Shown here: positions 34,764 to 43,379 of the stretch, one piece after another
Layout of the letters: every line of letters begins with the position of its first letter
How positions within the stretch are numbered: the first letter of the stretch is position 1
Origin: Clostridium sp. JN-9
GTDB lineage: Bacteria; Bacillota; Clostridia; Clostridiales; Clostridiaceae
Assembly: GCF_004103695.1 (NCBI RefSeq)
Contig: NZ_CP035280.1
Span: 1,054,001-1,118,000 of the forward strand
DNA length: 64,000 nt
Reading direction: 5' to 3'
Position numbers and translations under genes: made by a program
The notes under the pieces: generated by a model
Told to the model about the DNA's origin: nothing
Seen by the model: only the letters and a program-made list of their open reading frames with translations
Databases searched by the model: none

Positions 34764-35465
34764 ATGGAGGAAACCATATTGAAAGAGGGCAGGAATTTCT
34801 TGGTTTCATATTTAAAGAATAAAAATATTGACTATGAAACCATACATCCCTGGCGCAATAATTGGGAGTTTATAATATTGCATTCCTTTAGAGTTGAGGG
34901 CTATGTTAAAAAGATATTGGACGGTGAAATGCAATCCTTATCATCCGAGGAAATTTTAACTTTGCGTTTAGCTGCCTTACTTCATGATATAGGGAAAGTT
35001 GATAATAAAGAAGACCATGCAGTAACTGGAAGAAATATTATTAATAATTGGCTTAATAATAATCAGGAAATATTACATGGCATTAAAGAACCGAATAGAT
35101 TATTATATCTAATTGAAAACCATTCAAATAAGGAAGATGATGAATCGGATTATTGTTTGCAGGTATTGAAAGATGCCGACATTTTAGATGAAATAGGAAT
35201 TATGTCAGTATTTATGGCATCAAGCTGGATAGACAGAAGTAATCCATATTTTTTTAATTTGCTTTCTGATAGAATCAATAATTTTGAAATTAGCTTTTGT
35301 GACAAAAAGATTAAGCTGTTAAAAACTGAAACAGCAAAATCAATTTTAAAAGCAAAAAAAAATTTTATAGTATCTTTGGACAAGCAGCTTAAAGATGAAT
35401 TATATGGTACTGAAATGTTTGGTGAAGCTAGTATTGAAGATTATTTTAAAAATGCGGAACAATAA
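34764..35465 (+). CDS. HD-domain phosphohydrolase
   Basis: A 233-residue protein with the metal-binding HD signature: His in LHSFRVEGYVK, HD in AALLHDIGKVD, and a later Asp in LQVLKDADILDEIG; HAVTGRNI and ENHSN add further His. The fold resembles small HD hydrolases acting on nucleotides or cyclic phosphates; substrate unknown. Start after GGGGGAAATTAAC. It is the second HD gene in this region and, unlike the one at 26.6 kb, is intact. Confidence 0.82.
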   Translation: MEETILKEGRNFLVSYLKNKNIDYETIHPWRNNWEFIILHSFRVEGYVKKILDGEMQSLSSEEILTLRLAALLHDIGKVDNKEDHAVTGRNIINNWLNNNQEILHGIKEPNRLLYLIENHSNKEDDESDYCLQVLKDADILDEIGIMSVFMASSWIDRSNPYFFNLLSDRINNFEISFCDKKIKLLKTETAKSILKAKKNFIVSLDKQLKDELYGTEMFGEASIEDYFKNAEQ

Positions 35466-35607
35466 AATATAGATAATCTTTATATAAAATATTAAACAGA
35501 AGCTGTTAAAAAACAGTGGTAATATAAGTTTTCTAAAATATATGATTATATGTAAAGTTGTGGTTTATAATCTATATATAGGTTTCTAAGTTGTGGGGGG
35601 ATAAATT

Positions 35608-36066
35608 ATGGAAATTACATTTAGAAGAGCCTCAGGTAATGATATAGATAAAATATTTAATTTAAATAAAAATCTCATAAAGAAATATGAAACTAACAAA
35701 AATCTTAATTTCCCTAAGATTTTTGCCTGGGTTAGAGAAAAAATAGAAAAAAATATAGAAAGCTATAATTGTATATATCTTGGTGAGATTAAAACAGGTT
35801 ATTACTATCTGCATGATCAGGATGAAAAACTGGAGCTTGATGATTTTTTTGTTTTTAACGAATTTCGGGGAACAGGTATCGGAACAAAAGTCTTAAATTA
35901 TATTTATGCAACTGCAAAAGAAAGGAATAAAGATGTGTTCCTATATGTATTTGCAAAGAATCAAGGAGCTATTAATTTATATTTGAGAAATGGATATAAA
36001 ATCACAAAAAATATTGGTAACAGCAGGTATATAATGACTTTGCCTGTAAAACCACGAGTTGACTAA
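35608..36066 (+). CDS. GNAT-family N-acetyltransferase
   Basis: A 152-residue protein. The start ITFRRASGNDIDKIFNLN is typical of GNAT enzymes. The acetyl-CoA pyrophosphate loop is in FFVFNEFRGTGIGTKVLNYI (R-G-x-G-x-G), and motif B is KNQGAINLYLRNGYKI. Substrate unknown. The site GTGGGGGGATAAATT precedes ATG. It probably shares a transcript with the VanW gene 30 bp downstream. Confidence 0.85.
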   Translation: MEITFRRASGNDIDKIFNLNKNLIKKYETNKNLNFPKIFAWVREKIEKNIESYNCIYLGEIKTGYYYLHDQDEKLELDDFFVFNEFRGTGIGTKVLNYIYATAKERNKDVFLYVFAKNQGAINLYLRNGYKITKNIGNSRYIMTLPVKPRVD

Positions 36067-36095
36067 TGTGAAGATAATAATGGAGGATAGGAAAA

Positions 36096-36761
36096 ATGTT
36101 ATATATGGACAAGAAGCAGATAAACAGGTCTAAAATCAGAATGCTCCTTGGGAAAACATATTATTCGATAAAAAGGCACAGACAATGGTATTTAAGCGGG
36201 AAAGTTTATGCAAAACATATAGTTAAAGAAAAATATCCTTACAGTATTTTTAAACACAGTACTCCTCTCATTAGAAAACTCAAGGATGTGGATATACGTC
36301 TTCAATATAATAAAGTAACAAATCTTAAAATTGCTATAGAAAAAATTAATGGAATAGTAATCAGACCTGGAGAAACTTTTTCTTACTGGAAGCTTATAGG
36401 CAGAACTTCATATAAAAAGGGTTACTTGGATGGACTTACATTATGCCCTGATGGAACTTTCAAGTCATCGGTTGGAGGAGGCCTTTGCCAGCTGTCAAAT
36501 ATGATTTACTGGATAACTTTACATTCACCATTGACTGTAACTGAAAGACACAGGCACAGCCATGATATATTTCCTGATGTTAACAGAACTCAGCCATTTG
36601 GAACTGGGGCTACCTGTTCATATAATTCTTTGGATTTGCAGATATATAATAATACGGGAAATGATTATCAGCTTATAGTTTTTTTAACAGATGAAAACCT
36701 TATTGGAGAGTGGAGAAGTTCAGAACCTTCTATATATATATATGAAGTTTATGAAAAGTAA
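36096..36761 (+). CDS. VanW family protein
   Basis: A 221-residue protein. The VanW core is GIVIRPGETFSYWKLIGRTS, followed by SSVGGGLCQLSNMIYWITLH and FGTGATCSYNSLDLQIYN. VanW domains occur in vancomycin-resistance clusters and many Firmicute surface proteins, but no function is proved. No signal peptide or membrane helix is evident, unlike longer VanW proteins with peptidoglycan-binding parts. Start after GGAGGATAGGAAAA. No van resistance genes are nearby, so glycopeptide resistance should not be inferred. Confidence 0.85.
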   Translation: MLYMDKKQINRSKIRMLLGKTYYSIKRHRQWYLSGKVYAKHIVKEKYPYSIFKHSTPLIRKLKDVDIRLQYNKVTNLKIAIEKINGIVIRPGETFSYWKLIGRTSYKKGYLDGLTLCPDGTFKSSVGGGLCQLSNMIYWITLHSPLTVTERHRHSHDIFPDVNRTQPFGTGATCSYNSLDLQIYNNTGNDYQLIVFLTDENLIGEWRSSEPSIYIYEVYEK

Positions 36762-36892
36762 CAATCCTTCTGTGGGATTAATTGAACATACTACAGACAG
36801 AGAAAATAAATACTAGTAATCGAAGACGATTCAATTAAATTTTATGGTAATATAGAAATTATAAAAGATTAAGATTATGGAGGTTATGAAAA

Positions 36893-37405
36893 ATGAATTC
36901 TATATTTAACAGAAGAAGTATAAGAAAATATAAAGGAAAGCCAATAGAGAAGGAAAAAATAGAAAAGCTGCTTAGAGCTGCTATGCAGGCCCCATCTGCT
37001 GGGAATCAGCAGCCATGGGAGTTTATAGTTATTCAGCAAAAGGATAATTTAAAGAAGCTTTCAAAAATGAGCCCATATGCAAAGCCTATAGAGGGTGCTG
37101 CTGCTGTATTTGTGCTGATGGCTGATGAGAAAAAAATGAAATTTCCTGGTATTTGGCAGCAGGATATGGCAGCGGCAGCAGAAAATATTTTACTTGAGGC
37201 TGTTGAATTAGATCTTGGTGCAGTATGGCTTGGAGTGGCATCAATTAAAGAAAGAGAAGATTATATAAAGGAAATGTTTAATTTAAATGAAAACTTAAAA
37301 CCATTCTGCGTAATCGCACTTGGATATCCAGATGGGCAGGAAAATAAATTTATAGATAGATTTGATGAAAAAAGAATACACTGGGACAAAACAACAGTTA
37401 AGTAA
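36893..37405 (+). CDS. Nitroreductase-family FMN oxidoreductase
   Basis: A 170-residue protein. The N-terminal FNRRSIRKYKGKPIEKEKIE and APSAGNQQPWEFIVIQ are FMN- and dimer-contact motifs. AAAENILLEAVELDLGAVWLG and VIALGYPDGQE are the other family hallmarks. It probably reduces nitro compounds, quinones or flavins with NAD(P)H; substrate unknown. Start after GGAGGTTATGAAA. Closer to the family consensus than the paralogue at 6.9 kb. Confidence 0.9.
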   Translation: MNSIFNRRSIRKYKGKPIEKEKIEKLLRAAMQAPSAGNQQPWEFIVIQQKDNLKKLSKMSPYAKPIEGAAAVFVLMADEKKMKFPGIWQQDMAAAAENILLEAVELDLGAVWLGVASIKEREDYIKEMFNLNENLKPFCVIALGYPDGQENKFIDRFDEKRIHWDKTTVK

Positions 37406-37423
37406 CAGTAAATAAAATGAATA

Positions 37424-37470
37424 AAGAGGGCACGATGTTTATAAAAATAATCATTACGCCCTTTCTATTT
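37424..37470 (+). terminator. Probable terminator after the nitroreductase gene
   Basis: AGGGC pairs with GCCCT and ATG with CAT across a small internal loop, followed by a TTTCTATTT tract. Imperfect but well placed. Confidence 0.45.
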
Positions 37471-37562
37471 GCTATTACTTTGATTGCTGCAAAAGATTTA
37501 TGCATATATATCCTTCTGAAAGATAAACTAACATAGAGTTCATTTTACAGGAGGTAAATTCA

Positions 37563-39476
37563 ATGAGTGAAACTATATTAGAAAAAACAGAAGGCCGTGT
37601 AAGTTATCATGACTCTGTTGAAGAAATGCTTAAAAGAATAAGACAGGATGGAATGTCCAATGTTTTTGACAGATATGCATCTCAGGAAAAAATAAGATGT
37701 AAATTTTGTCTGGAGGGATTAAGCTGCCAGCTGTGTTCTCAGGGTCCCTGCAGAATTAATCTAAAGGGAGAGCAGCAAAAGGGAGTATGCGGTATAGGCC
37801 CAGATGGTATGGCAATGAGAAATATGCTGCTTAGAAATATTATGGGAGCAGGTACATACAGCCACCATGCCTATGAGGCTTTCAGAACATTAAGGTCAAC
37901 AGGGCAGGGAAAAAGTCCTTTTAAAATAAAGGATACTGAAAAACTAAAATGGATGTGCGGCAAAGTTGGTATTAACACAAATCAGGAAATAAATAAAATG
38001 GCTGTGGAGTTAGCTGATTTCTTAGAGGCAGAAATGGGAAAAGACGTGGATGAACCAAGTGTAATGGTAGATGTATTTGCTCCAAGAAAAAGAAAACAGG
38101 TGTGGAAGGACATTGGAATTTATCCCTCAGGAGTAGTTCATGAGGAGCAAAATGCAGTATCAAGCTGCTTAACCAATGTGGATGGAGATTATGTATCTCT
38201 TGCAAAGAAAGCCTTATCATTAGGATTAGCTACAATTTATACAGCTCAGATAGGACTGGAGATGACACAGGATATACTATTTGGAACTCCAGCTCCACAT
38301 GAGGTAAATGTGGATTTGGGAATAATGGACCCTGATTATATAAACATTGTATTTAACGGACATCAGCCATGGCCTGGAGTTGCTACTCTGCAAAAGGCAA
38401 AGGCACCTGAGGTACAGGAAAGAGCAAAGGCAGCAGGCGCAAAAGGACTCAGAATAGTTGGTTCCATTGAAACAGGTCAGGAGCTTCTGCAAAGATTTCC
38501 AATAGATAATGTATTTGTTGGACTTATGGGTAACTGGCTCACCATAGAACCTCTTTTAGCCACAGGAACAGTGGATGTTATGGCAATGGAAGAAAACTGT
38601 TCACCTCCTGATATAGATCAGTATGCTGAAAAGTATCAGGCAACACTAGTTGGAGTAAGCACAATAATAGGATTGCCGGGACTTAGTCATATGTTTCCCT
38701 ATGATCCTGCAAAGGTGAATGAAACTGCTGATAAGCTAATAGATTTAGCCATAGAAAATTTTAAAAAGAGAAAGGATAAGATTGTACCAAAGGTTCCAAA
38801 GATAACACAAAAGGCTATAGCTGGATTTTCTACGGAAGCTGTTTTAGGTGCCCTGGGTAATAAATTAGATCCATTAGTAGATGTAATGGCAGCAGGAAAA
38901 ATTAAAGGAATAGTGGCTCTTGCAAACTGTTCTACACTACGAAACGGGCCTCAGGACTGGAATACAGTAAACCTTGTAAAGCAATTAATTAAAAAGGATA
39001 TTTTAGTTGTGGCTGGAGGCTGCGGCAACCATGCACTGGAGGTTGCAGGGCTATGTAATTTAGATGCAGTAAATATAGCAGGTGCAGGGCTTAAACAGGT
39101 ATGTAATATGTTGAAAATTCCTCCTGTTTTAAGCTTTGGAACATGTACTGATACAGGAAGAATATCCATGCTTGTTACTGAACTTGCTAATCATCTTGAT
39201 GTGGATATTCCTGACCTTCCTATTGCAGTAACTGCACCTGAATGGATGGAGCAGAAAGCAACAATAGATGGCATGTTTGCTGTTGCTTATGGAGCTTATA
39301 CACATTTATCTCCAACTCCATTTATAACAGGTGCCAGCAAGCTTGTAAAACTCCTTACAGAGGATGTGGAAAAACTCACAGGCGGCAAGGTTGCCTTAGG
39401 AGATAACCCTATAGAAGTAGCCAACAACATTGAATCACATATATTGATTAAAAGAAAAGCAATGGGACTAAGCTAA
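37563..39476 (+). CDS. cooS: CO dehydrogenase-like protein (CooS family) with variant active-site cluster
   Basis: A 637-residue protein with the CODH scaffold. Surface clusters: Cys46 and Cys49 (CX2C, rather than the CX7C D-cluster motif), then Cys55, Cys58, Cys63 and Cys76 for the B-cluster. Active-site ligands by alignment from memory to C. hydrogenoformans CODH-II: His267, Cys346, Cys456, Cys487 and Cys528 are kept, but the position of Cys295 (GICCTGNE) reads GSIETGQE, so the ligand is Glu303. CooS-V of that organism also lacks a canonical Cys, holds an Fe-S-O hybrid cluster and does not oxidise CO. No cooC, cooF, acs or hydrogenase genes are adjacent. Start after GGAGGTAAATTCA. CooS family membership is near certain; CO activity is doubtful. 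Confidence 0.93.
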   Translation: MSETILEKTEGRVSYHDSVEEMLKRIRQDGMSNVFDRYASQEKIRCKFCLEGLSCQLCSQGPCRINLKGEQQKGVCGIGPDGMAMRNMLLRNIMGAGTYSHHAYEAFRTLRSTGQGKSPFKIKDTEKLKWMCGKVGINTNQEINKMAVELADFLEAEMGKDVDEPSVMVDVFAPRKRKQVWKDIGIYPSGVVHEEQNAVSSCLTNVDGDYVSLAKKALSLGLATIYTAQIGLEMTQDILFGTPAPHEVNVDLGIMDPDYINIVFNGHQPWPGVATLQKAKAPEVQERAKAAGAKGLRIVGSIETGQELLQRFPIDNVFVGLMGNWLTIEPLLATGTVDVMAMEENCSPPDIDQYAEKYQATLVGVSTIIGLPGLSHMFPYDPAKVNETADKLIDLAIENFKKRKDKIVPKVPKITQKAIAGFSTEAVLGALGNKLDPLVDVMAAGKIKGIVALANCSTLRNGPQDWNTVNLVKQLIKKDILVVAGGCGNHALEVAGLCNLDAVNIAGAGLKQVCNMLKIPPVLSFGTCTDTGRISMLVTELANHLDVDIPDLPIAVTAPEWMEQKATIDGMFAVAYGAYTHLSPTPFITGASKLVKLLTEDVEKLTGGKVALGDNPIEVANNIESHILIKRKAMGLS

Positions 39477-39486
39477 AAATATAATG

Positions 39487-39528
39487 AGGGTACTAAATTA
39501 TTGCACCAAAGCAACAATTTAATACCCC
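39487..39528 (+). terminator. Terminator after the CooS-like gene
   Basis: GGGTACTAAATTATTG pairs with CAACAATTTAATACCC with two weak positions. The next 75 bp are CTCTAAACTCTCAAC-type low-complexity sequence without genes. Confidence 0.6.
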
Positions 39529-39610
39529 CATCAACTCTAAACTCTCAACTATTAGTTCTTACTTCTTACCTCTGAACTGTTAACTGTTAACTCTAAACTT
39601 TTAACTGAAG

Positions 39611-41854
39611 TCATTCCTGTCCTGCCTTTAAAGCTTCCACCATTGAAACTCTGTTGATTTTTCTTCTGCTAAGCAGCTTGGAAAGCTCATAGGTAAGGCA
39701 TATTATTACAAATCCAAATATAGTATAGGCATAATTTATTTTAATTGGCATGGATATTGTCATATCCTTTGTAACTGATTTAAATAATGCATCCAAAGAA
39801 ACAAGAAGAAGAGGAATTCCTAAAATATAACCAAGGATTACTATAAAGGTGGAGCTGTTTAAAATAAGAGAGTAAATTTCCTTTTTCCTATATCCAAGCA
39901 CCTTCATAAGTGAAATGTTTTCCCTGTTTTCCTCAATAGTCAGGGATGTCACCACATATATTACAATAAGTCCGATTAAGAAGGACATAAATGATATGGC
40001 ACCTATAAAGGACTGAAGAGGTGCTGTCATTGTATCAAGGGCCTTTTTCATATCATCTGAAGTTACCACTGTCTGTAACTTTTCTTCTGGAATATTAAGC
40101 TTTTCACTGCTCCATAGGCCCATATAGCTGCCTTTGGGGAAGTTAAGCGTGGAATTAAGCCTATCTAAAGGGACATAAATATACTGTCCAACGTAGGTTT
40201 CAGCAATACCATCTACTTTTAAACTGTATTCTTTTGAATCAAGCTTACTCACCACTGTAACTGTATCATCAGGCTTTAAATTAAGCTTGTCAGCCAGAGG
40301 CCTTGTTACAATTACCTTATCAGAATTTAATGTGTCACCTGATTTATCCTTAAAGGAAATATACTGAGAATTTTCACTTACGCCATATACTGCAAAGGTC
40401 AATTTACTGTTTCCTTTTGCAGATGATGGTATTTCTGAAAAAGCTTCACCCTTATCAGGTTTAGAATGCTGCATGGAATTAAATACATAGGTATAATTAT
40501 ATTTAAATGCATCATTGAAGGAGTCCTTCATTAAATAATCCAGTGAATTCTTTTCAGTAAAGCCCATTAAAAGAAGCATTGTCGCCATTATTACTCCAAG
40601 CAGAAGAAATACGCTTCTTGTAATGCTTCTAAGCTGTTCTCTAACCTTAAACTTAGTATTAAAACTTAATTTATTAAGCTTTAGATGTCTCTCAATAAAG
40701 CTTACCTTATCATTCTTTTTTCCGCCTCGCATAAGCTCCACAGGAGAACTTTTAAGTGATGCATTTATAACGAAATAGCTGCAGGTGATTAAAAATACTA
40801 CTGGAAGAAGAACACTTACTGAAATATAAGTTAAGCTGTAGTCAATGGAGCTAACAGGCATATTAAAATAAGAAATCATAAAATTAATCATAGGTTTTAA
40901 AGTAATAATACCTAAAACAGTTCCAATTATTCCTCCTGAAAGTGATATACACAGCGGATACATCAGATAGTGCTTAAATATCTCCCTTTTCCTATAGCCC
41001 AGGGCATAAAGGGTACCTATAATAACAGATTCTCTTTTAAGCATCCTCCACATAACAATACCTGTTAATATGCATGTAAGAATTAATATCAAAACAGGTA
41101 CAGACGAGCTCATGCTGCCAATGCCTTTAAGCTTTGCAGTTACATAGTTTACCCTAGTATTATCCGTAACATTCAGCCAGTTAAGAACTATTATGTTTTC
41201 ACTTTTTAAATAATCCTTAAGCTGTGACATTCTATAATCTAAATTACTTTTATCTCCATTAAACCTTACAGCATAAGAGCTGTTGCCTTTATTAAGACTG
41301 TTAAAATCATCCCTGCTTAGTACTGCAATGCCAAAGCTCTTGGGGTCATTCATTATATCTGATTCTGATCTAAGTGGATATATATAATTTGGAAGAGAAA
41401 CAAAGCCGCATATTTTGAATTTTTTATTATATATGTGTATACTGTCTCCAATGTTTAATTTATTAGCTTTAGCATAGGCAGGATCAATTAAAATATTATT
41501 CATGCTTAATGGCTTTCCTTCAGTTACAGCTGGTAAATCAACCTTTGAGTTTTCTCTGAATATCCTTAATGTTTTGCCATTTGAAACTGAATAATCAAGT
41601 GATTTTGTTTCCTCCATGCTTATATTGAACTTTGATTCCAAAGCATCTATATTATTGATTTTTTTATCAGCTGTAAAATTTGCATCCTCCTGATTATAAT
41701 TTTTTTCAAAGGAGGCTGTTAAACCTGATAAATTAATTGAAAGTAAATTAAATAATGTAAAAAGAACACAGCTTAAAATAATGAGTACTAAGGAACCAGC
41801 ATATTGAGATTTGCTTTCCTTCATAGTTCTCTTTATTTTCCTGTTTATAACCAT
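39611..41854 (-). CDS. ABC transporter permease, FtsX/MacB-like, duplicated
   Basis: About 747 residues: an N-terminal helix, a large external domain (about 40-250), three helices (about 255-375), a second start helix near 415, another external domain (about 435-620), and three final helices. This is the double FtsX arrangement. The FtsX segments contain the repeated pattern LGYRKREIFKHYL and LGYRKKEIYSLIL. It is paired with the ATPase gene upstream through a TAATG stop-start overlap. Such systems act in lipoprotein or lipid handling, peptide export or resistance; substrate unknown. The TetR gene at the head of the operon suggests induction by a small molecule. Confidence 0.85.
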   Translation of the reverse strand: MVINRKIKRTMKESKSQYAGSLVLIILSCVLFTLFNLLSINLSGLTASFEKNYNQEDANFTADKKINNIDALESKFNISMEETKSLDYSVSNGKTLRIFRENSKVDLPAVTEGKPLSMNNILIDPAYAKANKLNIGDSIHIYNKKFKICGFVSLPNYIYPLRSESDIMNDPKSFGIAVLSRDDFNSLNKGNSSYAVRFNGDKSNLDYRMSQLKDYLKSENIIVLNWLNVTDNTRVNYVTAKLKGIGSMSSSVPVLILILTCILTGIVMWRMLKRESVIIGTLYALGYRKREIFKHYLMYPLCISLSGGIIGTVLGIITLKPMINFMISYFNMPVSSIDYSLTYISVSVLLPVVFLITCSYFVINASLKSSPVELMRGGKKNDKVSFIERHLKLNKLSFNTKFKVREQLRSITRSVFLLLGVIMATMLLLMGFTEKNSLDYLMKDSFNDAFKYNYTYVFNSMQHSKPDKGEAFSEIPSSAKGNSKLTFAVYGVSENSQYISFKDKSGDTLNSDKVIVTRPLADKLNLKPDDTVTVVSKLDSKEYSLKVDGIAETYVGQYIYVPLDRLNSTLNFPKGSYMGLWSSEKLNIPEEKLQTVVTSDDMKKALDTMTAPLQSFIGAISFMSFLIGLIVIYVVTSLTIEENRENISLMKVLGYRKKEIYSLILNSSTFIVILGYILGIPLLLVSLDALFKSVTKDMTISMPIKINYAYTIFGFVIICLTYELSKLLSRRKINRVSMVEALKAGQE

Positions 41855-42552
41855 TACCACTCAATCCTTTCTGCAGGTATAATTGTTTTATTAACAATGC
41901 TTCCTTCAATTTCTCCGCTTTTAACTTTGTATACTTTATTTGCCATGGCGCTTATAGCAGTATTGTGAGTTATCATAAGTATGGTTGTGCCAAATTCCTT
42001 GTTTACTTTCTGTATAAGCTTTAATATTTCTCTGGAGGTTAAAAAATCAAGGGCTCCAGTAGGCTCATCACATAACAGAAGCTTTGGATTCTTAATCATT
42101 GCCCTTGCAATTGATACTCTCTGCTGTTCACCTCCGCTTAATTCCCTTGGGAATCTGTTCTTTTTATCACACATTCCCACAGCTTTTAAAACTTCATCTG
42201 TATTTAGAGGATTCTTGCTTATATTTGAAACTACTTCAATATTTTCACCTACTGTAAGATTAGGTATCAGGTTGTAAAACTGAAAAATAAATCCTATATT
42301 ATCTCTCCTATAATCTGTGAGTTTATTATCATTTAATTTTGTCACAACTATATTGTCAACAATAACCGTCCCGGAATCGCATCTGTCAATTCCTCCAATA
42401 ATATTAAGAAGTGTTGATTTGCCTGATCCTGAAGGCCCAAGTATGACTCCTATTTCTCCTTTTTCAAGACTGATTTCTGCACCCTTTAAAACAGTTGTGG
42501 TGACGTCACCTGTAGTGTAGCTCTTTTTTAAATTTTCTACATTTAAAAACAT
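41854..42552 (-). CDS. ABC transporter ATP-binding protein, MacB/LolD-like
   Basis: A 232-residue ATPase with Walker A LGPSGSGKSTLLN, Q-loop FIFQFYNLIPNLTV, signature LSGGEQQRVSIARA, Walker B LLLCDEPTGALD and switch His MITHN. It belongs to the mechanotransmitter class that pairs with FtsX-like permeases; the permease gene starts at its stop codon. The gene begins four bases after the TetR gene ends, so the three form one operon. Confidence 0.93.
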   Translation of the reverse strand: MFLNVENLKKSYTTGDVTTTVLKGAEISLEKGEIGVILGPSGSGKSTLLNIIGGIDRCDSGTVIVDNIVVTKLNDNKLTDYRRDNIGFIFQFYNLIPNLTVGENIEVVSNISKNPLNTDEVLKAVGMCDKKNRFPRELSGGEQQRVSIARAMIKNPKLLLCDEPTGALDFLTSREILKLIQKVNKEFGTTILMITHNTAISAMANKVYKVKSGEIEGSIVNKTIIPAERIEW

Positions 42553-42555
42553 TTG

Positions 42556-43200
42556 TTAACTCCTCCCCATGCCATTTTTCATTAATTCAATCATGGATTT
42601 AATTTCCTTTTCATATTCATCAAAGGGTTCATCTATTATTTCCTGACCCATGCTTTTTGCTCTGTTTATAATATATTCCTTAAATTTAAAGGATACTCCT
42701 GTAATATAAAGGCAAAGCAGTTTATCGTCTATATCTTCTCTTATATAACCATTTTTCTTACCCTGGTTTATAAAATTAAGTACATATTGGTCAGTAGCTT
42801 TCAAAATATAATCCATGGATTCATCCATTATATTTTTATATCTCCCTAAAAACACCTCCTGAATGAAAATAACTGCTTCTCTTTCTTCTCTCATTTGAAC
42901 AATAATTTCTTTTGAGCTGTCATAAAGATAGTCAAATATATTAATGTTTTTATCAGGTGAGATAATGAATTTATTGTATTTTTTCATAAGCAGATCTATA
43001 CACCACTGTATAGAGTAAAGAAAAAGTTCTTTTTTGTTTTCAAAATACTGATACATACTGCCTTTTGCCACTCCGGCAGTTTTTGAGATATCTCCCATAT
43101 TGCTTTTTTCATAACCAAGGCTTGAAAATTTGCTTATGGCAGCTCTCATAATATTTTCCTGCTTTTCTTCGCCCAGATTTAAAAATGTTTCCTTTGGCAT
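42556..43200 (-). CDS. TetR-family transcriptional regulator
   Basis: About 214 residues. The helix-turn-helix is in FSSLGYEKSNMGDISKTAGV then KGSMYQYFENKKELF; the C-terminal ligand-binding part is family-specific. The ATG chosen follows GAAGGTAATTAAA; an earlier in-frame ATG would place the start inside the operator region. It heads an operon with the ABC ATPase and FtsX permease and probably represses it through three TGAC-N6-GTCA palindromes upstream. Confidence 0.88.
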   Translation of the reverse strand: MPKETFLNLGEEKQENIMRAAISKFSSLGYEKSNMGDISKTAGVAKGSMYQYFENKKELFLYSIQWCIDLLMKKYNKFIISPDKNINIFDYLYDSSKEIIVQMREEREAVIFIQEVFLGRYKNIMDESMDYILKATDQYVLNFINQGKKNGYIREDIDDKLLCLYITGVSFKFKEYIINRAKSMGQEIIDEPFDEYEKEIKSMIELMKNGMGRS

Positions 43201-43227
43201 TTTAATTACCTTCTTTATAATAGTTTG

Positions 43228-43278
43228 TGACCTGCAGGTCATGTGACTTTATAGTCATAGTATATGACTGATGGGTCA
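43228..43278. promoter_or_regulatory. Triple TGAC-N6-GTCA operator of the TetR operon
   Basis: Three 14-bp palindromes, TGACCTGCAGGTCA (43228), TGACTTTATAGTCA (43244) and TGACTGATGGGTCA (43265), lie directly upstream of the TetR gene. Starts are 16 and 21 bp apart. They are the obvious binding sites for the TetR protein. Confidence 0.7.
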
Positions 43279-43312
43279 CAATGTCAATTAAAATTTAAAA
43301 CCACCAGATTTC

Positions 43313-43354
43313 TTGACCAAGGTCAAATACTTTCCTTGCAGGATATATTATAAT
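43313..43354 (+). promoter_or_regulatory. Crp/Fnr-like box and -10 element of the metal ATPase gene
   Basis: The palindrome TTGACCAAGGTCAA (43313-43326) is followed by TATAAT (43349-43354). The centre of the box lies 29.5 bp before the -10, the position of a class II activator site at -41.5. No separate good -35 is seen. The same arrangement recurs before the HMA gene at 45295. Confidence 0.6.
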
Positions 43355-43379
43355 TTAAACAGATAGGGGGTTAATACAC

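Noticed and set aside
24147-35465. Prophage or integrative element in the accessory region
   Set aside because: No integrase, structural phage genes, conjugation genes or att-like repeats were seen; the mobile DNA is only insertion sequences and short repeats.
36096-36761. VanW gene as evidence for vancomycin resistance
   Set aside because: VanW domains are common in clostridia, and no vanA/B, vanH, vanX or vanR/S genes are present.
37435-37536. Possible 33-residue membrane peptide (MFIKIIITPFLFAITLIAA...)
   Set aside because: Its start sits inside the terminator hairpin of the nitroreductase gene and has a poor binding site; the hydrophobic composition may be chance in AT-rich DNA.
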